Origin: Paenibacillus alvei DSM 29
GTDB lineage: Bacteria > Bacillota > Bacilli > Paenibacillales > Paenibacillaceae
Assembly: GCF_000293805.1 (NCBI RefSeq)
Contig: NZ_AMBZ01000002.1
Coordinates: forward strand, 581,001-645,000
Direction of reading: 5' to 3'
Length of the DNA stretch: 64,000 nt
Shown here: piece by piece, positions 1 to 10,125 of the stretch
Layout of the letters: each line of letters opens with the position of its first letter
Numbering within the stretch: the stretch's first letter is position 1
Program-made: the position numbers and the translations under genes
The notes under the pieces: model-generated
Database searches by the model: none
What the model was told of the DNA's origin: nothing
The model's input: only the letters and a program-made list of their open reading frames with translations

Positions 1-217
1 CATGGGCATCCTGCTTAATGTGGCCAAGAATACGCTCTCCCTCACGATCCTTAACTTGCTCCAGCTCGGCATCGCTCATTTTCTCGGGTGCCTGCTCATC
101 CGGTACCTCTGACACCTGGAATTTCACATATGGAGCCAGCCGCTTGCTGTACTCCGCAATGCCCTGCACCAAGTATTTCTCCTTCAGTTTCCCTACGCAT
201 ACCAATTGAATGTTCAT
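1..217 (-). CDS. rlmH: 23S rRNA (pseudouridine-1915-N3)-methyltransferase RlmH, 5' part only
   Basis: The reverse strand from the ATG at 217 reads [15 protein letters not shown] followed by a YSKRL segment and a GERIL segment. This is the conserved N-terminal part of RlmH (SPOUT family), which methylates pseudouridine 1915 in helix 69 of 23S rRNA using S-adenosylmethionine. Only the first 72 codons are present; the SAM-binding C-terminal knot lies beyond the window edge. A purine-rich stretch (AGGAAACGGGG) precedes the start. In Bacillus the gene also lies near htrA/yyxA, which fits this position at the end of the walRK-htrA side of the origin region. Confidence 0.93.
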   Translation of the reverse strand, partial: MNIQLVCVGKLKEKYLVQGIAEYSKRLAPYVKFQVSEVPDEQAPEKMSDAELEQVKDREGERILGHIKQDAH

Positions 218-486
218 TGTTGCTGTTAACCCCGTTTCCTGATCTTAATCACCATATAAAAAGAGAGAACGATCCATGCCCTCCCTATGATCCAGCATAT
301 ATATAGTTAGTGTACCCGACATTTATCTCCTTCGTCCATGTTGGCAATCAGCCGCCTGCTGTCACAAATTTTCAAAATAAAACAAAAACTTTTGTACCCA
401 AACGCGTAAAAGCGTGATAGAATACATCTATGCAAATATTTACATCGGCTTTTTAACCAACAACTACAACCTTGGAGGTGTAAAGA

Positions 487-654
487 ATGGCGACGATCAT
501 TCTGTACATGGCTTACTTGCTAATTCCGGTACTCAGCTTTCTATTTCTGTTCAACCTGCTCGACAACAACAAGAAGAGAACACAATATTCCGTCTACTAC
601 TCGTCCATAATGTCGGCATTCTGCCTCATCGTGTTCTTGTCAGGGCAGCTCTAA
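487..654 (+). CDS. Small two-helix membrane protein, unknown function
   Basis: A 55-codon reading frame starts at ATG 487, preceded by a strong ribosome binding site (GGAGGTG at about 475-481) and followed by a hairpin terminator. The product has two hydrophobic stretches (about residues 2-24 and 38-52) joined by a short basic loop rich in Asn, Lys and Arg, so it is predicted to be a membrane hairpin. I do not recognise a family. The good Shine-Dalgarno sequence, the clean two-helix pattern and the terminator argue that it is real. A longer overlapping frame (414-743) lacks such support and is treated as a shadow. Confidence 0.65.
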   Translation: MATIILYMAYLLIPVLSFLFLFNLLDNNKKRTQYSVYYSSIMSAFCLIVFLSGQL

Positions 655-692
655 ACTTAATAGCGACTATGATTGTTAAAAACTTGACATGC

Positions 693-722
693 AAAAGGGG
701 CTGGATAAACAGCCCCTTTATT
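693..722. terminator. Bidirectional rho-independent terminator
   Basis: A 10-bp perfect stem (694-703 with 710-719) and a 6-nt loop are flanked by A residues on one side and T residues on the other. It lies between the convergent small membrane-protein gene (ends 654) and the large minus-strand gene (ends 770), so it can stop transcription from both sides. Confidence 0.85.
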
Positions 723-769
723 TGTGCCTTCATATGGAGTTAAAACGGTTGTATGGTCGGTGTTCTTCT

Positions 770-3700
770 TCAGAAGGAGTGGCAAGTGTAACGCTGAATG
801 GGCTTGTGAAGGCGTTGAACGGCACTACTGTTGCATTCAGTTGCAGCGTCGCTAACCTTTAATGTTCCTTCGTTTCGATCAAGTTGGACCTCGTCAATCG
901 TCGTATCCGGCAGGCCATTAACTGTAATGAAACTTTCCCCGTACACGGACTCCACTACACTCGTAGCACGTACAACCGCTGTCCCCTGCTTGTGTCCTGT
1001 CACGATACCATCAGACGTTACCGTCACAGCTCCGTCTACTGAAGCATCACGAACTGACCATTTTACGGTCTGATCAGCACCGATAAGAAGCATCTTCGCA
1101 TTCAACTTTACACTTTCTTTTACAGCCAAACTTACGTCCGTCTGATCAAGCTCGACCGATACAGGCTGCTGTTGTGGCTTGCGAATCGAGAACTCATCAA
1201 TGACAACATCATTAATGTTCTTCACGAGGAACTTCATCTCGCTGCCAATAATCTCAACGGCTACATAGATTTGCGCCTTCGTTCCGTCTATTTTGTACTG
1301 CCAGTCTTGTGCAACAACCTCATAGAACTTCGGCCCTGAGGAGCCCGCTACAATATAAGTTGTCCCTTCTCCCTCGCCAACTGGCTTGCCGCCGCGCAAT
1401 GGGCTCGTTCTTAAGTACACATGGTCATGGCCATTTAATGCCGCATCCACATTAAGTTCATCAAATGTGGATGTCCAAGCATTGCGAATATGCTTCTCAT
1501 TATTCTTGCTTCCATATGGACCACGATGGAACGTAACGATCTTCCACGTTTTATCCGTTGCGGCCAAATCTCGTCGCAACCATTCCTTTTGCTCTTCGAG
1601 GTCGTACTCACTATTCAGCACGGCAATATGGGCATTATGATAATTAAATGAATAATTGCTGCCCTTCAAGCTGTCTATCCCGTTCTGTGGATTGTTGAAA
1701 TGAGCAAGGAAATCATCATTTTTCCGTGTTCCCGTCACCTCATGGTTACCGACTACCGACACAACTGTTGTCTTCAAGAATGTATCCTGTACTGCCTTGA
1801 ACCACATATTCCATTCATTTTCCTTAAACCCATCCTCGACCATATCCCCGGCCTGTAGAATGAAGTCAAAATCCGGCTGATCAGCCACTGCCTTCCGTAC
1901 AATATTGCCCCACAGCTCGAATCCCGCTTCATCCGCGGATTGCGAGTCGCCAAAGAAGAGGAATTTCGTACGTGTACCGTCCAGCTCAGCCGTCTTGAAC
2001 GTGCCCTGCTCACTCACCTTGTCGCTGCCGTTGCCAACACGATATACATATTCCGTTCCCGGCTTAAGCCCTTGAACAACTGCCTTATGCACACGAACCG
2101 TACCGATATCCCACGTATGGAGCATATTGCTCGAGCCATTCACCCGAATGACATTCGAATGGTTAAAATCGACGAAGTCTTCCTTTTTCGCGATCTCTAC
2201 CACTGAAACATCCACGTTAATATTGGAATGCCACGTAAAGCCGCGAGAAGTTGCCGGATCTACTCCCATTGTCACACTCACGTTGTAAGGCAATTCGCTG
2301 CCCGCCACCGGGGATACCTTGAACTTCACTACTGGACTGAATCGTGTTCCCTCGTTCGCTTGCAGCTCGTATTCCCGCACTGTCCCCGTCATCTTATTCG
2401 TGGTAAGCTTGCCGTCTGCGCCCGTCACACCCAACTCTGTTCCCTCACGTGTCACGATACGCGCGCCTTGTACAGGAGCGCCAGTCTCATCAACAACCCC
2501 AAGCACAGTATCCTGCCCCTCGGTTATGCCGTCCGTGTTCCAATTCAAGCGCAGATGATACTCAATGGCCGCGTGAAGAGGAAGACCGAAGAAGCTAAAG
2601 TCTGTGTTTCCTTTATCCGCTAATCCAATGCTTCCTGATGTAAAATCGACCTTGAACGCACCCGACACATCCGACTTTAGGTGATATTCAATTCTCGCGA
2701 GCACTTCGTCATCCCTCAAGTTCAACTGATGCACATCAGAAAACTTTAGATTCACTTTCCCATCCGGGGTAATACTTTCCTCGATATTAGCGGGGCCAAG
2801 TTTACCGCCTGCAACTACTTCTATCTTCTCTATCAAATTGGGATCAACGATAAATCCAATGTCAGCACGTTTAATATGGGAAGGCTTGAATCCTTTAACC
2901 TCCACCTTGTAAACATTGCCTGCATAAGCATTGTTTGCTCCCGTATATACGAGCTTCGATGACACGGTATCAACGGTAAACATCCATTCTTTTTCTGCCC
3001 GATTCCCGTTCATATCACGAATTTTGACCTTCACGACATGAACCCCGTCTGCCAAAGGCACATTCGGTGTATAGTGAATTTCACCCTTCGGTGGATAAAA
3101 TCCATGCTGAACCAGTTGTCCATCCACATACATGCGCACCTTATCGGGATCAATCAGCGTCGTTGCTGGATGCTTGATTGGATCATATCCGAAATCTTCC
3201 CCGTACACATGGATTTTCGGAGTCGAAGTATGAATTGTACTGCCATCAACCGGAGAGAAATCCTTCAGCACTGGCGGCTCCATGTCATCCGTATTCGGGC
3301 CATATAGCGCTCGGATTTGATCGATATAAAGAGTCCCATCGTTCTTGTTTGTATTTTTCGTTTCCATATATCGAATCGGCATGGAAATTTGAAGCGGAAG
3401 AGGTCTTCCCTTAGGAACCGCTGCCTCGATATACTTCCAGCCTGTGAACTCAAGGCCCGTCTTCTCATCCGTATAATCAATATCTACTGCAGCCCCATTG
3501 CCGTCTCGTAGCTGACCGCGCAGCCAGTGCTTTTTACCGTCGCCATACACCCACGCGCTTATTTTTTCCGGATAGCCAGGAATATCAATATACTTATCCT
3601 TGCCTTTCGTATTGATGTATGCGCCTGATATCCCTACTGTATCGGTAAAGTCATATTCCAGCTTTGCAGCCTTACTGCCGAATCGTACAAATTCTTCATC

Positions 3701-5524
3701 CGCCGTCTCGCTGAGCTTTACACTCTTGTACCTTGCACCACTTTCCTCATAGTAACGATCCAGACCACCCTCGAAATCTTCCAATACAACAGGTTTCAGC
3801 CCTATATTTACATCCATTGATGCCTCAATATTACCGTACTTGACGATAATTTTACCGTTCTTATCCGATTCCGAAGTTGCGGTAAATACACCGTTAGCAT
3901 CAATAGAACCGATTGGGCCTTCGACCCTCCACTCAAACTGGCGATTATCGGCAACAACGACTCGCCCATCTCGAATAGCCGTTACCTGCATATTCACTTG
4001 TTCGCCGGTAGAAAAAGCCTTTACCTTGTCAGGCAATATGAGGTCTGTCAAATCCTTTACCACCTCGACTTGGCCTTGCCCCTGCACGCCACCTGCAGTC
4101 ACTGCAACATTTGCGCTCCCTGCAGCAGATCCAGCCGTGAACTTGCCATCCCCTGCTATCGTTCCAAGCGAAGGATCAACAGCCCATTGCAATACATCTG
4201 TATATGGAGCTGGATGTCCATTTACATCTACTCCGGCTGCTGCGAATTTGAATGTAGAGCCAACGAGCACTCGCTCCATATTCGGATGTACGACCAGCTT
4301 CGAGGCAGTTCCTTGCTCCGGTGCCTTATTTACGAGCAGCAATCCGTTTGCCGTCTTGCGTTCACTGCCGTCAGATGGACGGTTCAGGACCTTGCGAGTC
4401 AGCTCCCCCGGCAGCTTCGCTACGAACGTGGACGAGCCGCCACCATCAAGACACAGCGCATTGACGACACCCATGTCCTTCATTACCTTGCCGAAATCAT
4501 CGTAGGATACCCCTTCACTAAATCCTGGCGCTCGGCCGTCGATCACCATCATGATAATGGAGCCGTCAGCTTTTGTTCCGATTGCCACTCGTGGGTAGAG
4601 TGCCTTATCAGGATTCTCTTGCGGCACGCCATCCTTGACCAGCATAAACACGCCGCCGACTGCCATTTTAACGTCCTTCCACTCATCCTCCAGCTCAAAG
4701 CTTGCGGAGATTTCATCTCCTACCTTCAGCTGTTCGAGGATTTTGCGGTTCTCTGTTCCCGAAGCAGACAGCACAACCTTGCCCGAGGCAAGCGGTGCGT
4801 CCCCTTTGTCCTTGCGTATCTCCGCAACCTTGAGCTTTAAGGTGCTGCCGCTCTTTACTTCTCCCGACAGCACATCAAGAATAACTTCGTCGCCGAGATC
4901 ATTAGTTTTGGTTGAAGTATGAAATACGGATGTGAATAAGGACAGCTTGTCGGCATTTTCACGCATCCGATTAATTTCCGATATTTCATAATCCTTGCCG
5001 CTAATGTGAAGCGTTCGCTTCAACTCTGGACTCAGTCCGTATATCGAGGTTCCATCCTTTTTCAATCCATATGCATACCAATCCCACTTAGGCGGCGGAC
5101 TCACCAATATCTCACTATCACCCATAAATAAGCCAAGAGGCACGCCTGTCGTCATATCATAGAAGTCGCCGTTGATGGCTGCAATAACCCGATTTCCCGC
5201 CTTGTCTGCATGATCGGCCATCTTCGTAACACCTGTCATGCCGTACACTTTCCCGTCCGTCATGCCAGGCTGCAAATCCAAGGAAGGATTCTTCGGATCG
5301 AACTCTACATAATGAACCTTCTCTTGCCCTTGTGGCAGCTCCATACTGTTCCAGGTATAATTTACCCCAGGTGCAAGCTCCATCTTTCGCTCATCCACAA
5401 CTTTTCCGAAGCTTCCCTGCCCTGCACTAGACGCCATTGCCATACTGGTACCTGTGAATGCAATCATGGACCAGATCATACACAGAGATAGAACGACCGC
5501 CAATCGTTGTCGAATTTGTTTCAT
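770..5524 (-). CDS. Secreted multidomain protein: phosphodiester glycosidase (NAGPA-like) plus purple-acid-phosphatase-like metallophosphoesterase
   Basis: About 1584 residues from the ATG at 5524, chosen because AGGAGG lies 12 nt upstream and a signal peptide follows directly (KQIRQR, hydrophobic core, AMA-SS). Residues ~40-400 match the phosphodiester glycosidase/NAGPA (DUF2233) family: NGDFYD near 120 and the DGGGSST signature near 361. Ig-like (Big) segments, a carbohydrate-binding-like segment (~580-720), an Ig-like stretch and a cohesin-like segment (~900-1040) follow. From ~1100 a fibronectin-like domain leads into a calcineurin-type metallophosphoesterase: FFGDSQ (~1191), AGDMVEDG, VGNHE (~1260), GHDHVYLR (~1365). 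A Big_2 domain and the start of another close the protein. The last ~20 residues look frameshifted (see findings). Probably cell-surface or extracellular; the substrate is unknown, with phosphodiester-linked sugars such as wall polymers as a guess. Confidence 0.8.
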   Translation of the reverse strand: MKQIRQRLAVVLSLCMIWSMIAFTGTSMAMASSAGQGSFGKVVDERKMELAPGVNYTWNSMELPQGQEKVHYVEFDPKNPSLDLQPGMTDGKVYGMTGVTKMADHADKAGNRVIAAINGDFYDMTTGVPLGLFMGDSEILVSPPPKWDWYAYGLKKDGTSIYGLSPELKRTLHISGKDYEISEINRMRENADKLSLFTSVFHTSTKTNDLGDEVILDVLSGEVKSGSTLKLKVAEIRKDKGDAPLASGKVVLSASGTENRKILEQLKVGDEISASFELEDEWKDVKMAVGGVFMLVKDGVPQENPDKALYPRVAIGTKADGSIIMMVIDGRAPGFSEGVSYDDFGKVMKDMGVVNALCLDGGGSSTFVAKLPGELTRKVLNRPSDGSERKTANGLLLVNKAPEQGTASKLVVHPNMERVLVGSTFKFAAAGVDVNGHPAPYTDVLQWAVDPSLGTIAGDGKFTAGSAAGSANVAVTAGGVQGQGQVEVVKDLTDLILPDKVKAFSTGEQVNMQVTAIRDGRVVVADNRQFEWRVEGPIGSIDANGVFTATSESDKNGKIIVKYGNIEASMDVNIGLKPVVLEDFEGGLDRYYEESGARYKSVKLSETADEEFVRFGSKAAKLEYDFTDTVGISGAYINTKGKDKYIDIPGYPEKISAWVYGDGKKHWLRGQLRDGNGAAVDIDYTDEKTGLEFTGWKYIEAAVPKGRPLPLQISMPIRYMETKNTNKNDGTLYIDQIRALYGPNTDDMEPPVLKDFSPVDGSTIHTSTPKIHVYGEDFGYDPIKHPATTLIDPDKVRMYVDGQLVQHGFYPPKGEIHYTPNVPLADGVHVVKVKIRDMNGNRAEKEWMFTVDTVSSKLVYTGANNAYAGNVYKVEVKGFKPSHIKRADIGFIVDPNLIEKIEVVAGGKLGPANIEESITPDGKVNLKFSDVHQLNLRDDEVLARIEYHLKSDVSGAFKVDFTSGSIGLADKGNTDFSFFGLPLHAAIEYHLRLNWNTDGITEGQDTVLGVVDETGAPVQGARIVTREGTELGVTGADGKLTTNKMTGTVREYELQANEGTRFSPVVKFKVSPVAGSELPYNVSVTMGVDPATSRGFTWHSNINVDVSVVEIAKKEDFVDFNHSNVIRVNGSSNMLHTWDIGTVRVHKAVVQGLKPGTEYVYRVGNGSDKVSEQGTFKTAELDGTRTKFLFFGDSQSADEAGFELWGNIVRKAVADQPDFDFILQAGDMVEDGFKENEWNMWFKAVQDTFLKTTVVSVVGNHEVTGTRKNDDFLAHFNNPQNGIDSLKGSNYSFNYHNAHIAVLNSEYDLEEQKEWLRRDLAATDKTWKIVTFHRGPYGSKNNEKHIRNAWTSTFDELNVDAALNGHDHVYLRTSPLRGGKPVGEGEGTTYIVAGSSGPKFYEVVAQDWQYKIDGTKAQIYVAVEIIGSEMKFLVKNINDVVIDEFSIRKPQQQPVSVELDQTDVSLAVKESVKLNAKMLLIGADQTVKWSVRDASVDGAVTVTSDGIVTGHKQGTAVVRATSVVESVYGESFITVNGLPDTTIDEVQLDRNEGTLKVSDAATECNSSAVQRLHKPIQRYTCHSF

Positions 5525-5686
5525 CCGTAATGTGTTCCTCCTACCGTGAAATGTACGAGAGGCCTTGCCCTCTCTATAACATGTCTCTATAACATCATCT
5601 TTTATAGTCGGCTGTCCCTGCAAAGTAATGAAACGCATTTCTCATTTCTTCGCCGATTCTACTCCTTACGAAATATTCAAAAATTG

Positions 5687-5863
5687 CTAGATGCCAAAAT
5701 GCTTCCGATACTCAAGAAGCGTCATCTTCACGATCTGCTTAAATACGCGATTAAAATATTGAAGAGTTGTATATCCCGCGGCATGTGCATCCTCCCTCTT
5801 CCACATCTGCATGGCTAGCTTGCGTTCAACAACATCTTGATCCGCGAGCATGACCCGCAACAT
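5687..5863 (-). pseudogene. Remnant of an AraC-family regulator (second HTH only)
   Basis: A 58-codon minus-strand frame begins at ATG 5863 behind AGGAGG (7-nt spacing). Its C-terminal half reads AGYTTLQYFNRVFKQIV then MTLLEYRK, the classic end of an AraC/XylS DNA-binding domain (second helix-turn-helix and the conserved F-N-R-x-F-K plus P/L-x-E-Y-R motif). The N-terminal ~20 residues do not resemble the first HTH, and no effector domain is present. I read it as the 3' scrap of a decayed regulator gene that happens to have acquired a start and an RBS. A small functional DNA-binding peptide cannot be excluded. Confidence 0.7.
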
Positions 5864-6302
5864 CAATGTCCCTCCTTTGCTGCTTTACTTGGTAATCAAC
5901 GTTAACATAAACCGTTGGCGTCTGGTCATGATCTAACCAATCTTATCCAAATCTTAATAGTCAGTCGTACACCCGACCTCCTTTCCCTCTCTTCATAAAA
6001 TGTACTGCTTAATGAGCAGAGCTGCCCGTACGCATCAGACTTTTTTCATCCGTTACAATACCTCCCTCTCTAAATTAGCTGACATGAGTCGGATGATTCG
6101 TCCCTACTATTTATGCAAGCGCTTTCCTAAAAATTGTTCACATTCCCCTTGCTTGCTTTGGCATTGACCCATCACCACACAATCCGTACACTGTATCCTC
6201 CAGCTTTAAGGCATCACCTCCTTTATCGCATGTTTCTCGCCTAAAATAGGCACAATGATAGCAATGTTGTCAATTCTTGAAATGAACGGGAGAGCAACTG
6301 CT
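5864..6302. other. Non-coding stretch with a cre-like site
   Basis: About 440 bases with no supportable gene. At 6114-6127 TGCAAGCGCTTTCC fits the catabolite-responsive element consensus (TGNAANCGNWNNCW) except for the last base. It lies upstream of both the AraC remnant (minus) and the YhgE-like gene (plus). CcpA control of either is inference; it may be a leftover of a lost sugar-utilisation locus to which the AraC remnant belonged. Confidence 0.45.
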
Positions 6303-8452
6303 ATGAAATCCATCTTCAACCTATACCTGACTGACCTGAAACGCATTACAAGCAATTGGGCGGCCGCTATTGTGATTACGGGCCTTATTGCCCTTCCTTC
6401 CCTATATGCATGGTTCAACATTCTGGCATCATGGGATCCCTACAGCAACACCAAGGGGGTAGCCATTGCTGTCGCCAACAATGATAAGGGCGATACCCTG
6501 ATGGACAAGCCAATCAATATCGGCAAGCAAATCATCGAATCGCTCAAGACCAATGAAGCGATCGGCTGGACATTCATGGACGAGAAAGAAGCACTGCGCC
6601 GCGCCGAACGCGGACAGGTATACGCAGCCATTATTATCCCCGCCGATTTTTCCGCACGGATCGGTACCGTATTGTCCAATGATCCACAGAAGGCGGAAAT
6701 CGTCTATTACGTGAATGAGAAGATCAATGCAATTTCACCGAAAATTACAGCCAAAGGCGCGTCCGGCATCATCGAGCAGGTCAGCTCCAACTTCGTTCGT
6801 GAAGCCAATCGCACCATCTTTAAAATATTTAACGATGTAGGGGTGGAACTGAAAAATGAGCTCCCGACCATCGAAAAGGTAAAAACCTCGTCTTTAAGCT
6901 GGAAAAAGGGTTCCCAGAGCTCACACATATCGTCGATGTGGCACTGCGCGATACGGCGAAGGCCAATGACATTGTAGCCTCAGCACAGCGTAATCTCCCG
7001 CTCGTTTCTCAGGTGGCCGAGGAAGGAGCCCGCTTCTCTCGCAGCGTTGGTGATCTGCTCAATTATAGCGAGCAAGGGATTGATACGATATCTACCTTTA
7101 TTAAGCAGGATCTTAACTCCATTCAACAGACGGCATTGGCCATTCAAGATTTGACCTCCCTACTGCAAGATGCAAGCAGCGATCCCTCTCTTGTGAAGGA
7201 GGCTTTGAATCGTGCCGAGGGTCGGCTGAATACTGCTCTTACTCTTGTAGATGGCCTTAGCAGCTGGTTCAGTCGACTTAATGGGGTTGTCCCTGGAGAT
7301 CGCTTTGGCAGCACTATAGGACGCTTGAAATCCATACGAGATAAGCTGGAGCGGCAATTATCCACTGTGCGTCAAATCTCCGGCGCGGTAGATCGTGGTG
7401 AGAAAGTGTCGGCAGACCTGATTAATCAATTGAATCGGATTGCGAAAGAGACTGCTGATATTACGGGCAGCATATTAAATCGGTACGATGATGAGATTAA
7501 GCCGAATATTGTCCAAGGCATTCAGACAGCAAAGCGTACCGTCAACAATGTTCAGACTGTATTGCAGGATGCACTGAATCACATGCCTGACGTAAAGACA
7601 ATTCTGAACGATGCCGCTAAGCTGATTTCGGTCGGTAGTGAGGAAATTGCAAAGATACAGCACAGCCTGCCGGAAGCGCAATCCAAGCTGACGGATATCG
7701 CGAATCGAATTCGCTCATTAGAGGCACGTGGCGATATCAATGAAATTATTGATTTGCTGAGAAACAATTTTGAGAAAGAGAGCGAGTTTTTCGCTGAGCC
7801 CGTCGTGTTGAAAGAACATAAGCTGTTTCCGATCCCGAACTACGGATCGGCCATGTCACCATTCTTCTCTACGTTATCATTATGGGTCGGTGCCCTGCTC
7901 CTGGTGTCGCTTCTGACGGTGGAGGTGCATGAGGAAGGCGTAAAATATAAGGATCATCAAGTGTATTTCGGTCGCTATCTCACCTTCGTCACAATCGCGC
8001 TGCTGCAGTCCTTGCTTGTAACACTAGGCGATTGCTATCTGTTGAAGGCATACGTGCTCAATCCATTCTGGTTCGTTCTCTTCGGCATGATGCTAAGCGT
8101 CGTATTCATGCTAATAGTATATACGCTCGTATCTGTCTTCGGCAACGTAGGCAAAGCGTTGGCCATCGTGCTGCTTGTTCTCCAGCTGGCAGGCTCAGGA
8201 GGTACCTTCCCAATCCAAGTAACACCGCCTTTTTTCCAGGCAATTCATCCTTATTTGCCATTCACCTATGGCATCAGCATGATGCGTGAGGCGGTCGGCG
8301 GTATCCTATGGGATGTAGTGTGGCGCGACTTGATGATGATGTGTATCTATGTTGCGATTACACTCGTCATGGGCCTTCTGCTAAAGACACCGCTCAACCG
8401 GTCAAGCGCCAAGTTCGTGCGAAAGGCGAAGGAGAGCAAACTGATTCACTAG
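6303..8452 (+). pseudogene. yhgE: YhgE/Pip-family membrane protein, copy 1, interrupted by a -1 type frameshift
   Basis: The start MKSIFNLYLTDLKRI at 6303 aligns with the start of the paralogue at 13125; upstream in-frame ATGs lack an RBS. One N-terminal membrane segment (LPSLYAWFNI) precedes the extracytoplasmic YhgE/Pip N-domain. At an A5 run (6881-6885) the frame breaks; adding one A restores KVKNLVFKLEKGFPEL and continuation to the stop at 8452. The second part has a long helical region and a C-terminal cluster of about five or six membrane helices of ABC-2-permease type. The restored length is about 716 residues, shorter than the 999-residue paralogue because the central coiled region is shorter. 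Family members include B. subtilis YhgE and phage-infection protein Pip; the cellular role is poorly known. The frameshift may be a sequencing error. Confidence 0.8.
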
Positions 8453-8672
8453 CCTTACATTCAGGCACGCATGTTCCATACAGTACGTATAATCTAGGGC
8501 GCTCATGAATTCTATCCTATCCATTAGCGCTCGATAGTACATCTGCTGGCTTAGAACTTAAAGCTTAGAGCATCGAGCTCTGGAACCCAAATCGAACAAT
8601 TCGACCCCTTCCTTGTTCGCGGAACCATTGATACAATGGAAGATGCTAACATGGACAATCGGAGGAACGAAC

Positions 8673-9983
8673 ATGCGCTTAATTCAACAAGTATGGACAG
8701 ACGTGAAGCAATGGGATCGGAATATTAAGCTGTTTTTTATCGCCAACTTGTGCTTTCAAGTGGGCAGCGGTATGTTCATGGTACTCTACAACTTGTATAT
8801 TCAATCACTCGGATATAATGATGACATGAACGGGACGCTCATCAGCCTGCAATCTCTTGCTACGGCTTTGATGTTTGTCCCGATTGGCTTTCTGGGGGAT
8901 CGCACGAGCCGGAAGAAGATTCTCATCCTTGGCGCGCTGCTAACAGGGATCGGATTCATTGGACGCTCCTATGTTGAGTCATCTACGAACCTGCACGTAT
9001 TGGCGGTTTTTTCAGGGCTAGTTGCGTCGGCCTTTCAAGTTATTGCTGTTCCGTTCCTTGCGGAAAATGCCCGTAAGGAGCAGCGTTTGCAGCTCTTCAG
9101 TTATCACTTTGCTCTAGGCTTGGCTGCGCAGGTATTTGGCAGCATGGGAGGAAGCGCCTTGGCGGATGTACTGCAATCTACAGGCTGGACACGGGTTGCG
9201 AGCCTACAAACCGTATTGATGCTGGGCGGAATCGCCACATTAATCTCCTTCCTGCCGCTGCTTGCCGTGAAGGAAGCGCGCAAGCGAGGTGCTTTACAGG
9301 CAGAGACGGAACCAGCAGCTCCATCACGGACAGCAGCTTCAAAACGCAAGGAAGAAGATCTTCAACATCCTAATCCGGCAGCAGAATGGCGCGACATTCG
9401 CCGCCTTACCTTCTGTCAGCTGCTTGTAGGCTTAGGCTCTGGGCTAGTCGTTCCCTACTTGAACCTATATTTTACGAATCGATTCGACACTTCCATCACT
9501 ATGGTCGGTTTGTTAATCTCGTTAGGGCAGGTCATGACGATTATTTCTATGCTTATTGGCCCAACGCTGGTGAAGCGAATCGGACAGGTGCCAGCGATCG
9601 TCGTGTTCCAAATGCTATCCCTGCCATTCCTGCTGTTGACCGGATTCACCAACGCGCTTTCCATTGCCATCGTCAGCTTCCTGTTCCGGCAAGCGCTTAT
9701 GAATGCAGCCAACCCAATTCAATCCGCCGTTATGGTTGACCGAATTTCAGACTCCCGCCGCGGAATTGCAAATTCATTAACACAGACTGCCTTTATGCTT
9801 GGATGGGCAAGTATGGGCACAGTGCAATCCTATTTGGTAACGACTCACGGCTATTATTGGGGCTATGCGATGACCTTTAGTATTACAGGAGTTCTCTATG
9901 TAACCTCATCCATTTGCTACTTCACTATGTTCCGCGAGAAGCGTATTCAGAAGGATCTGCAAACCGAGGGAATTGCTACATAA
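8673..9983 (+). CDS. Major facilitator superfamily transporter
   Basis: A 436-residue protein. The start at 8673 was chosen because GGAGG lies 7 nt upstream; an earlier in-frame start (8613) lacks one. Twelve hydrophobic helices fall into two halves joined by a charged loop (~residues 200-235). The GDRTSRKK motif after helix 2 (about residues 72-79) is the MFS signature loop between TM2 and TM3. The substrate cannot be told from sequence; drug or metabolite efflux is typical of such stand-alone genes. It lies between the two yhgE genes and is followed by its own terminator. Confidence 0.88.
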   Translation: MRLIQQVWTDVKQWDRNIKLFFIANLCFQVGSGMFMVLYNLYIQSLGYNDDMNGTLISLQSLATALMFVPIGFLGDRTSRKKILILGALLTGIGFIGRSYVESSTNLHVLAVFSGLVASAFQVIAVPFLAENARKEQRLQLFSYHFALGLAAQVFGSMGGSALADVLQSTGWTRVASLQTVLMLGGIATLISFLPLLAVKEARKRGALQAETEPAAPSRTAASKRKEEDLQHPNPAAEWRDIRRLTFCQLLVGLGSGLVVPYLNLYFTNRFDTSITMVGLLISLGQVMTIISMLIGPTLVKRIGQVPAIVVFQMLSLPFLLLTGFTNALSIAIVSFLFRQALMNAANPIQSAVMVDRISDSRRGIANSLTQTAFMLGWASMGTVQSYLVTTHGYYWGYAMTFSITGVLYVTSSICYFTMFREKRIQKDLQTEGIAT

Positions 9984-10025
9984 GTCTAGATCGTCCAGCA
10001 CAAACTCAAGAACCATACGAAATCC

Positions 10026-10058
10026 AAAAAAACTGCCTGATTGCTCAGGCAGCTTTTT
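10026..10058. terminator. Terminator after the MFS gene
   Basis: An 8-bp stem (10033-10040 with 10045-10052) and 4-nt loop are bordered by A7 on the left and T7 on the right. It can act in both directions: for the MFS gene (plus) and for the convergent yhgE paralogue (minus). Confidence 0.88.
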
Positions 10059-10125
10059 TGCTTATATGGCTATATATAATTGCATGACTCTGTTACCCTA
10101 TCTTACACAATCTCAGCCTAACTGC

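Noticed and set aside
414-743. 109-codon plus-strand frame
   Set aside because: It runs over the small membrane gene in another frame, lacks an RBS and crosses the terminator at 693-722.
3840-4840. Long plus-strand frames of 221 and 280 codons
   Set aside because: Both are shadows of the large minus-strand secreted protein, overlap each other in different frames and have no family match.
6881-6885. Programmed -1 frameshift in yhgE
   Set aside because: The run is only A5 and lacks a full slippery heptamer in phase or a clear downstream pseudoknot, and four other genes show the same type of break. Error or decay is more economical.
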